A program made the translations under genes and the position numbers. Shown piece after piece: positions 9,901 to 16,115 of a stretch of 64,000 nucleotides of DNA. Position 1 is the stretch's first letter. Each line of letters opens with the position of its first letter. Under the pieces are notes generated by a model that searched no databases, had not been told where the DNA came from, and saw nothing but the letters and a program-made list of their open reading frames with translations. Origin of the DNA: Streptomyces hygroscopicus subsp. hygroscopicus (GTDB lineage: Bacteria; Actinomycetota; Actinomycetes; Streptomycetales; Streptomycetaceae); NCBI RefSeq assembly GCF_030269125.1, contig NZ_BSSM01000010.1, positions 62,001 to 126,000 on the forward strand, in the 5' to 3' direction.

Positions 9901-10207
9901 GCCGGAGTTCGGCGGCGGAGGCGGCCGTGCTCCCCGTGACCCGGTCGAGGAGATCCTGTGCGGTCTCTTCGCGGACGTACTGGACCTGGAGCGCGTCGGT
10001 ATCGACGACAACTTCTTCGAACTCGGCGGCCACTCCCTGTCCGCGACCAGACTCGTCGGCCGGATACGGACAGCCTTGGACGTCGACCTTTCCCTCGCGG
10101 ATCTGTTCGAAGGGCCGACGGTGATCCGGCTGGCCGGCCGGCTCGACGAGACGAGGCGCGCGAACGCCACCGCCCGGCCCAGGCTGCGGCCCCGTGGGCA
10201 GCGATGA
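3923..10207 (+). CDS. Two-module nonribosomal peptide synthetase (C*-A-T-C-A-T)
   Basis: This 2094-residue NRPS starts with a condensation-like domain (1-420) that is probably inactive: the HHxxxDG motif is replaced by GHRAVLTL at about 143-150. Then come A1 (about 430-930; A3 motif YTSGSTGTPKG), T1 (LGGHSLS near 975), an intact C domain (about 1035-1440; HHIASDGWS), A2 (about 1500-1985) and T2 (LGGHSLS near 2035). There is no thioesterase, epimerase or methylation domain, so the peptide must pass to another protein, probably the thioesterase-ended NRPS cut off at base 1. By alignment with PheA I read the A1 pocket as D-S-Y-Y-W-G-V-V-F-K and A2 as D-A-I-F-W-G-G-V-F-K; neither is a clean match to a code I know, though A2 is nearest the valine class. 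The 3' thirds of A1 and A2 are nearly identical DNA. Confidence 0.95.
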   Translation: MPDPHDARPLPVTVAQEGLLFHAEAERDLRGLDTTQVVLTVDGRLDPGELHARAGRIAGVRPGLFARFDRDATGGAVRVARPEARLPLVRRHVSVGAEADATVQRVADEEWERDFDPTGDEPLLRLVVVTTGQGSRHHLVLTGHRAVLTLQAAYDVLAAMLGGDLPDGAHGTSRGTAEAGRPSQADTHIAWREALRGLDEPCLLGHSAATVPNGGPRRRLESLSVPVPPGLGSLPGRLGVTPEALYQAVWALVCMKLKNRREAVLGDADDLPVRIAAAPHDTFADVVRRADARNGLLAVHRHAAAATLEDASGLAGAVFDTAVVVDSRRWDPASLGLGEARGDEPAGLAVTGVRLRDTTHHAATLVVRTAHDGEPSVELVHRADRLAAGTARTAADLLTRALAVVATEPEVRVGAIDWLGESLRHSLLVDYNDTAAPLPRAPLHDLFGEQRARTPDAVAVVCEGRALTYADLDAASNRLAHLVIGLGVRPGDNVALYMGRSAELIVAELAVLKAGAAYVPLDPRQPAQRLAWIVADAGATLLLTDRHPADLPFTCDIPLARIPAGEDAALAGDPGAPDVDVHPDQLAYVMYTSGSTGTPKGVANTHRNVAELALDPCWDAARHHRVLAYSPPAFDSSTYEMWVPLLHGGGLTVLTGDKIDLGDLAGAVAEHGITALYLTTALFDAMAQEHVEALAAVSEIWTGGDVLSTAALRRVLDACPDTTVVHVYGPTETTVFCSYQTFEPRTRPVAALHLGRPMANTALYVLDEFLAPAPPGVVGELYVAGSHLARGYVGRAGLTAERFVADPFGGAGRRMYRTGDLARWGRDGVVEFVGRADAQVKLRGFRIEPGEVETVVLRDGAVAQAVVVVREDRPGDKRLVAYVVPGEGGDVDVEALRRSVSAVLPEFMVPSAFVVLGALPLTVNGKVDRAALPAPEFGGGGGRAPRDPVEEILCGLFADVLDLERVGIDDNFFELGGHSLSATRLVSRIRAAFGVEVTVREVFGCPSVARMAGSVAVGESAGRPALAPVVPRPDVLPLSFAQQRLWFLAQLEGGSATYDIPLAIRLRGGVDRMALAAALVDLVGRHESLRTVFPVGETGPVQRVLAPAEVELDLRVVVTSEAESGAVLRELARHEFDLAREVPVRATLVETGPDACVLSLVVHHIASDGWSNTPLLRDLATAYAARVEGRAPDWAPLPVQYADYALWQREVLGDAGDPGSAMARQTAFWRDALAGLPLDATLPADRPRPPVATYRGGRVDLRVDAAVHERLVRLCRTCDASLFMAVQAATAAVLTVSGAGTDIPLGSPVAGRHDVVLDELVGFFVNTLVLRTDTSGDPSFRQLLARVRETDLAAWAHQDLPFDRLVEELRPERSASRHPLFQTMLTLADAVIPGPAMPGLASDAEETPAGVARFDLTVNFREHRLEAGRPGGLDLSIDYATDIFDEATVRAFGERLVRFVAGVVETPDRSIGDIDVLTPGERRWLSGAGKGELPAGTTASLPEVVRAHAVDRPHAPAVVCGERVLTFAEFEEQANRLARRLVAAGVGPETRVALFQDRSAEVLVSMLAVLKAGGAYVPLDTRYPRARIEEILRQASASMVLTAGEVSGSELPDRVPVVRVPPLERWRPGDSVTPPPDVRVHPDQLAYVMFTSGSTGVPKGSANTHRNIAELVRDEVFGNGVADRMLQYSSLAFDASTIEIWGPLLRGGCVEVAPPGVLDSTALGRLLTERKVPALFLTAGLFHVLAEENPQGFREVREVWAGGDVVSAEAVRRVLAHCPDITVHNGYGPTETTVFVAVHRVDRTTGHSGALPIGTPLAHTGIYVLDEALRLVPPGVVGELYVAGSHLARGYVGRAGLTAERFVADPFGGAGRRMYRTGDLARWGRDGVVEFVGRADAQVKLRGFRIEPGEVEAVVLRDGAVAQAVVVVREDRPGDKRLVAYVVPGEGGDVDVEVLRRSVSAVLPEFMVPSAFVVLGALPLTVNGKVDRAALPAPEFGGGGGRAPRDPVEEILCGLFADVLDLERVGIDDNFFELGGHSLSATRLVGRIRTALDVDLSLADLFEGPTVIRLAGRLDETRRANATARPRLRPRGQR
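6248..6880. repeat. Direct repeat copy 1, A1 C-terminal half plus T1
   Basis: This 633-base block recurs 3177 bases downstream (9425-10057) inside the same gene. Reading both copies side by side I find only two mismatches, at 6482 and 6606. It covers the A7-A10 motifs of the adenylation domain and most of the carrier domain up to the helix after LGGHSLS. Flanking sequence in the two modules is clearly different, so the block points to recent gene conversion or unequal recombination. Confidence 0.95.
9425..10057. repeat. Direct repeat copy 2, A2 C-terminal half plus T2
   Basis: This is the second copy of the 633-base block at 6248-6880, differing at 9659 (G for A, Ala for Thr) and 9783 (T for C, Val for Ala). 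Identity stops at 10058, just after the LGGHSLSATRLV stretch of the carrier domain. The substrate-pocket halves of the two A domains lie outside the block, so specificity can differ although the C-terminal subdomains are the same. Confidence 0.95.
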
Positions 10208-10292
10208 GCCACCTCCACCACGACGGACGCACGAGTGCCCGCGGGACCGGCCCCCGGAGGGCCTGCGGAGCCGACCACCCGGGACGGTGCCC

Positions 10293-11516
10293 GTGACGGG
10301 GGGATCGTTCGCACCGTTGACGAACGCGGCTTTCCGCTGGTTGCTCAGTGCCCGCGTGACGACCATGACCGGCAACGCGATGGCGCAGATCGCGCTCGTG
10401 TTCGCCGTGCGGGACGTGACCGGGTCGGTCACGACGCTCGGTGTCGTCGTGGCGGCACGCTCGATCGCGAACTTGGTGTTCCTGCTGTGGGGCGGCGTCG
10501 TGGCGGACCGGCTGCCCCGCCAGTTCGTGCTCGTGGGGTCGTCCGCGGTGTCGACGGTCAGCCAGGGGCTCCTGGCCGTCCTGGTGCTGACCGGGACGGT
10601 GTCCGTGCCGGCGTTCGTGGTGCTGGCGGCCGTGAACGGCATGTCGAGCGCCTTCTCCTTCCCCGCCTCCTCGGCGCTCGTGCCGCAGACGGTGTCCGCC
10701 GAGCAGCGGCAGCGCGCCAACGCGTTGCTGCGCCTCGGGACGAACTCGTCGATGATCGCGGGCGCGTCGCTGGGCGGCCTGCTGATCGCGTTCGCCGGCC
10801 CCGGCTGGGGCCTCGCGGTGGACGCGCTGTCGTTCGCGCTGTCGGGCCTGTGCTTCTCGTTCGTGCGGGTACCGGCGGCCGGGGTCGCCGCCGAGCGCAG
10901 ACCGGGCGTGCTGTCCGAGCTGCGGACCGGCTGGACGGAGTTCGTCTCGCGGACCTGGGTCTGGGTCGTGGTCGTGGCCTTCTTCTTCGTCAACGCGGCG
11001 CACGCGGGCGGCACCATGGTCCTCGGCCCGGTCATCGCGGACACCGTGATCGGGCGCGAGGCGTGGGGCTTCGTGCTGGCCGCGCAGACCGCGGGCATGG
11101 TCGCCGGCGCCTTCGTCGCGCTGCGGATCAGGGTGCGCAGACTGCTTCTGCTCGGCGTGGCGTGCGTGGCGGCGTTCGCGGGCCTGCCGTTGGCACTCGC
11201 CGTGTACCCGGAGCCCTGGCTGCTCATGACCACCGCCTTCGTGGCCGGGCTGTGCCTTGAGCAGTACGGCGTGGCGTGGGAGACGTCGTTGCAGCACCAC
11301 GTGCCGGAGGACCGGCTCGCACGGGTCTACTCCTACGACATGCTCGGGTCGATCGCGGCGGTTCCGCTGGCCCAGCTCGTGGTCGGCCCGGTGTCGGGGG
11401 CCGCGGGGATCACCGCGACCCTGCTCGGCTGCGCGGCGATCCACGTGGTCGCGACGGCCGCGATGGTCGCCTCGCGGTCGGTGCGCGCGGTGGAGAACGT
11501 CCCCTCGGTGCGCTGA
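10293..11516 (+). CDS. MFS transporter (MFS_3 / EntS-like efflux)
   Basis: This is a hydrophobic protein of about 407 residues with roughly twelve membrane segments. The opening ARVTTMTGNAMAQIALVFAV and the first cytoplasmic loop GGVVADRLPRQ are typical of the MFS_3 group that includes the enterobactin exporter EntS. The GTG at 10293 is preferred because GGGA lies eight bases upstream; an ATG at 10194 is in frame but lies inside the NRPS gene and adds a non-membrane leader. It lies directly behind the NRPS and is the obvious exporter and self-protection gene for the peptide. The direction of transport is inferred from family and context. Confidence 0.85.
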   Translation: MTGGSFAPLTNAAFRWLLSARVTTMTGNAMAQIALVFAVRDVTGSVTTLGVVVAARSIANLVFLLWGGVVADRLPRQFVLVGSSAVSTVSQGLLAVLVLTGTVSVPAFVVLAAVNGMSSAFSFPASSALVPQTVSAEQRQRANALLRLGTNSSMIAGASLGGLLIAFAGPGWGLAVDALSFALSGLCFSFVRVPAAGVAAERRPGVLSELRTGWTEFVSRTWVWVVVVAFFFVNAAHAGGTMVLGPVIADTVIGREAWGFVLAAQTAGMVAGAFVALRIRVRRLLLLGVACVAAFAGLPLALAVYPEPWLLMTTAFVAGLCLEQYGVAWETSLQHHVPEDRLARVYSYDMLGSIAAVPLAQLVVGPVSGAAGITATLLGCAAIHVVATAAMVASRSVRAVENVPSVR

Positions 11517-12003
11517 CGCGGCCCGTCGGGGAGCGCTGCGGGGGAGGTTCCGCTTCACCGTCCGAGTGCCGTTCCGGGCTCCCGGTCGACGCGGTGCGGG
11601 CGAGGGGGCCGCGGGGATCCGGTACGGCCGTTCCGCCCCGCCGTCAGGGTGGGCGCGAGTCCGCTACCAGGTGAAGGCGGACGCCCTCCCGGCACCGGAG
11701 ATCACGGAGCCGCGCGCATGAGCGAACGGGCCCGGTGCGCCACCCGCGCCGAGATGTGCGAGGCCGTCGCCGAGGCGAGCGACGCGGCGCGGGCCGCCCA
11801 CGCCTCCCGGGCGGACTTCTCCGCCGGCCGCGCTCGGCCGCTGTCTGCCGGGCGAGGCGGGACTGGCGGGGCGGCCCGGCGGGCGCCTACCCTGCGGTGA
11901 AGCCGTATCTTTGCAGATGGAAAGCCCATGCCGCACCGTGCGGGGCCGCACTGTCAGTCCCCGTCGGTACGCTTCCGGATGTCACGACAGTTGGAGGAAA
12001 AGC
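11517..12003. other. Intergenic region at the right edge of the peptide cluster
   Basis: These 487 bases separate the exporter from the restriction genes. They contain one weak ORF (11718-11900) and an AT-richer stretch just before 12004 that probably holds the promoter of the restriction operon; a clear ribosome site (ggaggaaaag) ends it. No strong terminator hairpin with a T-tract was seen after the exporter. Confidence 0.5.
11718..11900 (+). CDS. Small hypothetical ORF or gene remnant, doubtful
   Basis: The ATG start opens 60 codons. The first 40 codons have the G/C third-base bias of real Streptomyces genes and encode an Ala/Glu-rich helix (MCEAVAEASDAARAAHASRA). The bias then weakens and the end is Arg/Gly-rich, as if a coding frame had been truncated. 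I recognise no family. It may be the broken 5' end of a gene cut when the neighbouring cluster or restriction operon was inserted. Confidence 0.25.
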   Translation: MSERARCATRAEMCEAVAEASDAARAAHASRADFSAGRARPLSAGRGGTGGAARRAPTLR

Positions 12004-13617
12004 ATGGGCACCTCGGGGCGCCTCAGCCTGTCCTGGGTCAACAAGGACAGGTCGCTCGTCAGCACCCAGGGCGGGGGGTACGAGTGGGTCGACCGCGACG
12101 ACGTCCGGGTGACCGAGACGCGCCTGCTGACCGACGTGGCCACCGTGGGCGAGACGCGCGAGGAGCGCGCGCGGGCCCGGGACAACCTGCTGATCACCGG
12201 CGACAGCGCCGAGGCCCTCCGGTCGCTCACCCGGCTCCCGGAATTCGCCGACGAGTACCGGGGCAAGGTCAAGCTCGTCTACATCGACCCGCCGTTCAAC
12301 ACGGGCCTGACCTTCGCGCACTACGACGACGGGCTCGAACACTCCATCTGGCTCACGATGATGCGCGACCGGCTCCTGCTCATCCGGGACCTGCTGGCCG
12401 ACGAGGGAAGCCTGTGGCTGGAACTCGACGACACGGAGATGGCGTACTGCAAGGTCCTGCTGGACGAGATCTTCGGCAGGTCCAACTTCATCTCCACCGT
12501 CCTGTGGCAGCGGCGCCACTCCCGCTCCAACGACGCCGTGTTCTCGACGTCCCACGACTACATCCTGGTGTACGCCAAGAACGCGGCCCGGTTCCGGGCG
12601 GTGCGCAACAAACTGCCCCTCCAGCCCGAGCAGGCGAGCGACTACGCCAATCCCGACGGCGACCAGCGCGGCCCCTGGCGGTCCATCTCCTTCAGCGCGC
12701 CCAATCTGCGGCCGAACCTCTCGTACGAGATCGTCGCCCCTTCGGGGAAGGTGCACGTCCCGCCGAGCGGGCGCTGCTGGCGCACCACGCGGGACGCCTT
12801 CGAGAAGCTCCTGGAGGACGGCCGTGTCTATTTCGGCGCGGGCGGCCTCGGCGTGCCCCGGGTGAAGCAGTTCCTCTCCGAGGCGCCGGGGATCGTGCCG
12901 AACACCTGGTGGACCCACCAGGAGACCGGGCACACGGAGGAGGCGGCCAAGGAGAGCGCGGCGCTGTTCGGCCGTGCCGCCGCCTTCAGCACCCCGAAGC
13001 CCGAGCGGCTGCTGCACCGCATCATCACCATCGCCTCCGACCCCGGCGACATCGTCCTCGACTGCTTCGCGGGCTCCGGCACCACCGCGGCCGTCGCGCA
13101 CAAGACGGGCCGCCGCTGGGTGACGGTGGAGCGGCAGCCGGAGACGGTCGACGCGTACGTGCTCCCGCGCCTGCGCAAGGTGGTCGAGGGCGAGGACTCC
13201 GGCGGGGTCTCCGCGACCACCGGCTGGGAGAAGGGCGGCGGATTCCGCCACCTGGAGGTCGCGCCGTCCATGTACGAGCGGGTCGCCGGCCGGGTCCTGC
13301 TCGCGCCCTGGGTCGAGGGCGCCGCCTTCGCGGCGGCGGCCTGCGCCCAGCTGCCGGGCTTCGAACCGGACCCGGAGGCCGAGCCGCCCTTCGCCGGCGG
13401 CAAGGGGCGCCAGCGCCTCGCGGTGGTCGACGGGCTCGTCTCCGAGAGCACGGTGCGGTCCGTCGTCGCGGCACTGCGCGAGGACGAGCGGGTGCTCATC
13501 GTGGCCAAGAGCTATCTGCGGGAGGCGGCGAGCCTCCTGGAGCGGCTCAGCCCCGGCTCGCGGATCAAGAAGGCCCCCCAGGACCTGCTGGACATGAAGG
13601 GACGTGTGCTGCGTTGA
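12004..13617 (+). CDS. mod: Type III restriction-modification DNA methyltransferase (Mod)
   Basis: The ATG at 12004 follows ggaggaaaag and gives 537 residues. It is a beta-class amino-methyltransferase: the catalytic motif YIDPPFNTG (about 93-102) precedes the SAM-binding motif DCFAGSGTT (about 351-359). The central part carries the target-recognition region. The YIDPPFNTG form and a downstream Res gene are typical of type III Mod subunits, which methylate N6 of adenine on one strand of a short asymmetric site. The stop overlaps the start of the next gene (TTGA), so the pair is translationally coupled. The recognition site cannot be read from the sequence. Confidence 0.9.
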   Translation: MGTSGRLSLSWVNKDRSLVSTQGGGYEWVDRDDVRVTETRLLTDVATVGETREERARARDNLLITGDSAEALRSLTRLPEFADEYRGKVKLVYIDPPFNTGLTFAHYDDGLEHSIWLTMMRDRLLLIRDLLADEGSLWLELDDTEMAYCKVLLDEIFGRSNFISTVLWQRRHSRSNDAVFSTSHDYILVYAKNAARFRAVRNKLPLQPEQASDYANPDGDQRGPWRSISFSAPNLRPNLSYEIVAPSGKVHVPPSGRCWRTTRDAFEKLLEDGRVYFGAGGLGVPRVKQFLSEAPGIVPNTWWTHQETGHTEEAAKESAALFGRAAAFSTPKPERLLHRIITIASDPGDIVLDCFAGSGTTAAVAHKTGRRWVTVERQPETVDAYVLPRLRKVVEGEDSGGVSATTGWEKGGGFRHLEVAPSMYERVAGRVLLAPWVEGAAFAAAACAQLPGFEPDPEAEPPFAGGKGRQRLAVVDGLVSESTVRSVVAALREDERVLIVAKSYLREAASLLERLSPGSRIKKAPQDLLDMKGRVLR

Positions 13618-16115
13618 GCTGGATCACATACGACCGGGCGGCGATCGAGGACCTCGCGACCCGCATGGCCCTGCGGGACCCGAACCGCCGTGCCGTGGCC
13701 AGGGTGGTGGAGGAGATCCGGTCCGGGGACGGCCGGGAGGTCGTGTGCGACCTGGCGACCGGCGTCGGCAAGACGTACATCTGCCGGGCGCTCATCGACT
13801 ACCTCGCCGACCAGGGCGTGCGCAACATCCTCATCGTCACGCCCGGCCGCACCATCCAGCGCAAGACCGTCGCCAACTTCACGCCCGGACACCCGAAGTT
13901 CGTGCCCGGCGCCACCCATGAACCGCTCGTCATCACGCCGGAGAACTACGCGGGCGGCCGGGTCGGCGACGCCCTGCACGACCCGGACGCGCTCAAGGTC
14001 TTCATCTTCAACGTCCAGCTGCTGACCAAGCCGACCGCGAAGTCCTCGCGCGCCACCTACTCCACCGACGAGTTCATCGGCACCGCGCTCTACGACCATC
14101 TGCGCTCGGTGGACGACCTGGTGGTCATCGCCGACGAGCACCACGTGTACCGCAGCGAGGCGAAGCGGTTCCACGAGGCGGTACGGGATCTGCGGCCGCG
14201 GGCGCTCGTGGGGCTGACGGCGACCCCGGACGAGACGGACCGCAACGTGCCGGGCCGGGTCGTCTTCCAGTACTCCCTCGCCGAGGCCATCGCGGACGAG
14301 CTGGTCAAGATCCCCGTCATCGTCTACCGCGAGGACGGGCACACCGACATCCGCACCCAGCTGGCCGACGCCTGCCATCTGCGCGGGGTCAAGGAGGAGA
14401 CCACCCGGCAGTGGGCGGAGCGCAACGGGCGGCCCATGGTCAACCCCGTGCTCTTCGTGGTCTGCCAGAGCATCGAGGAGGCCACCGAGACCGCCGAGAT
14501 CCTGGCCGGCCCCGGGTTCATCGACGAACCGGGCGCGGTGCTGCGGATCACCTCCGGCAGCAAGGAGGACGCGCTGGAGGCACTCGCCGGCATCGAGGAA
14601 CCCGACTCGCCGGTGCGGGCCGTGGTCTCCGTCGACATGCTGAAGGAGGGCTGGGACGTCAAGAACATCAGCGTGATCGTGGCCCGGCGCGCCCTCGCCT
14701 CCCAGACCCTCACCGAGCAGATCCTCGGCCGTGGCCTGCGCCTGCCGTACGGGGAACGGGTCGGTTTCTCGATGGTCGACTGCGTCGACATCATCGCCCA
14801 CGAGTCGTACCGGCGGCTGCTGGACTCCAAGGAGGCTTTGCTGGAGCACACGCTGCCGCAGCGGGCCGGGAAGGGCGGGGGTCCGGCCGCCTCTTCGGGC
14901 GCGACCGGAGCTTCGAGCGCCTCGGGTACGGCGGCCCCGGGCGGCGCGGCCCCGCTTCCCGTGTACCACGAGACCCAGACCCAGGGCATGCTGGCGTTCA
15001 CCGCCGACGCCCCGGTCCGGGACGGCGGTTTCGACGGCGAGATCTCCGAGGCCGTCTACCTCGGCATGGCCGACATGGCGGGCCGGCTCGCCGAGGCCGG
15101 TGCGGAGAAGGAGCAGATCCGGCAGGTCATGCGGCCGGTGGAGGGCGCCCCGAGCGTCGTCTTCCCGAGCAGGCGCCTGCTGGAGAAGCCGGACACCTAC
15201 AGCCTGTCCTTCGTCAGCGCGGAGGCCGTCGCGGAGAAGGGCAGGCAGTTCAAGCACGAGATAGAGGTGGAGCTGAAGCGCAAGGCGCTGACCGCCTCGC
15301 ACGCGCTGGACGGCGGCCTCAGCGTCCAGGTGCAGGACCAGAAGTCGGCCGTGGGGACGCAGAGCAGCTGGCCGCTCGCGAAGGTCAGGGAGGACCTGGA
15401 GGAGCGGATCCTCAACCTGCCGCAGCTCAAGCTCACGGCCGACGAGGTCGAGGCCGCGCAGGCGATCGTACGGACGTTCCTGGCCGCGGCGGTCGAGAAG
15501 GACGCGGGGGACGGCACGCCCTGGGGCGAGGCCCGCGCCGAGCTGGCCCTGACCCAGCTGGAACGGCTCGTCGTCGCGAGCTTCAAGCAGAAGCTCGCGA
15601 CGGTCGAGCACGAGCTGGTGAAGGTGACGCTGCCGCCGCCGGTCCAGCCGTGGCCCGGCCGGACCATGCCCCAGCTGGGCATCACCGACAAGGTGATCCG
15701 GGGCATGGGCTACACCGGCTGGGGCAGCTCGATCCTCCCGGTCGTGCACTTCGACGCGCTGTCGACCGAGGTCAAGCTGGCACGGCTGATGGACGTCAGC
15801 CCCAAGGTGCGGTGGTGGCTGCGGCTGGAGTCGCACAGCGGCACGTACATCCAGCTGGACAACGGCACACGGTACTTCCCGGACTTCGTCGCCCTCGACA
15901 AGGACGGCACGCAGTGGCTCGTCGAGGGCAAGTCGAACACCGAGGCGGCCAGTGCGCCGGTGCTCGCCAAGAAGGCGGCGGCCGAGGCCTGGGCGAAGGA
16001 GGTCACCGGACGCGGCGACTTCGGCACCTGGCGCTACGTGTTCGCCACGGAGGAGCACCTGGGCCAGGCGAGCACCTGGGACGCCCTGCTGACCCTCACG
16101 GGCGCCCGGGGGTAG
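13614..16115 (+). CDS. res: Type III restriction enzyme Res subunit (helicase-nuclease)
   Basis: I place the start at TTG 13614, overlapping the Mod stop; the open frame extends further left but only inside mod. The protein has 833 residues. Superfamily 2 motifs appear in order: Walker A LATGVGKTY near 47, the DEAD-type box IADEHH near 175, LTATPDE near 200 and motif VI ILGRGLRLPYG near 370. A Gly/Ala/Ser-rich linker (about 420-445) separates the ATPase from the C-terminal half. Near the end FPDFVALD and WLVEGKSN form a PD-(D/E)xK nuclease core. It cuts unmethylated DNA with Mod. Its last 20 bases overlap the convergent serpin gene. Confidence 0.9.
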   Translation: MSWITYDRAAIEDLATRMALRDPNRRAVARVVEEIRSGDGREVVCDLATGVGKTYICRALIDYLADQGVRNILIVTPGRTIQRKTVANFTPGHPKFVPGATHEPLVITPENYAGGRVGDALHDPDALKVFIFNVQLLTKPTAKSSRATYSTDEFIGTALYDHLRSVDDLVVIADEHHVYRSEAKRFHEAVRDLRPRALVGLTATPDETDRNVPGRVVFQYSLAEAIADELVKIPVIVYREDGHTDIRTQLADACHLRGVKEETTRQWAERNGRPMVNPVLFVVCQSIEEATETAEILAGPGFIDEPGAVLRITSGSKEDALEALAGIEEPDSPVRAVVSVDMLKEGWDVKNISVIVARRALASQTLTEQILGRGLRLPYGERVGFSMVDCVDIIAHESYRRLLDSKEALLEHTLPQRAGKGGGPAASSGATGASSASGTAAPGGAAPLPVYHETQTQGMLAFTADAPVRDGGFDGEISEAVYLGMADMAGRLAEAGAEKEQIRQVMRPVEGAPSVVFPSRRLLEKPDTYSLSFVSAEAVAEKGRQFKHEIEVELKRKALTASHALDGGLSVQVQDQKSAVGTQSSWPLAKVREDLEERILNLPQLKLTADEVEAAQAIVRTFLAAAVEKDAGDGTPWGEARAELALTQLERLVVASFKQKLATVEHELVKVTLPPPVQPWPGRTMPQLGITDKVIRGMGYTGWGSSILPVVHFDALSTEVKLARLMDVSPKVRWWLRLESHSGTYIQLDNGTRYFPDFVALDKDGTQWLVEGKSNTEAASAPVLAKKAAAEAWAKEVTGRGDFGTWRYVFATEEHLGQASTWDALLTLTGARG

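Noticed and set aside
9958..10296. Alternative ORF with an ATG at 10204 as the start of the exporter
   Set aside because: It is in another frame and stops at 10296; the membrane segments lie in the frame that starts at GTG 10293.
1..11516. Calling the cluster a thaxtomin cluster
   Set aside because: P450 and NO synthase are TxtE/TxtD-like, but the NRPS has no methylation domain, a beta-methyltransferase is present, and no txtC-like P450 or txtR-like regulator is seen.
11928..13613. Extension of the Res reading frame leftward through mod
   Set aside because: The frame is open but the translation in that stretch is Arg/Pro-rich shadow sequence; homology to Res begins at the TTG that overlaps the Mod stop.
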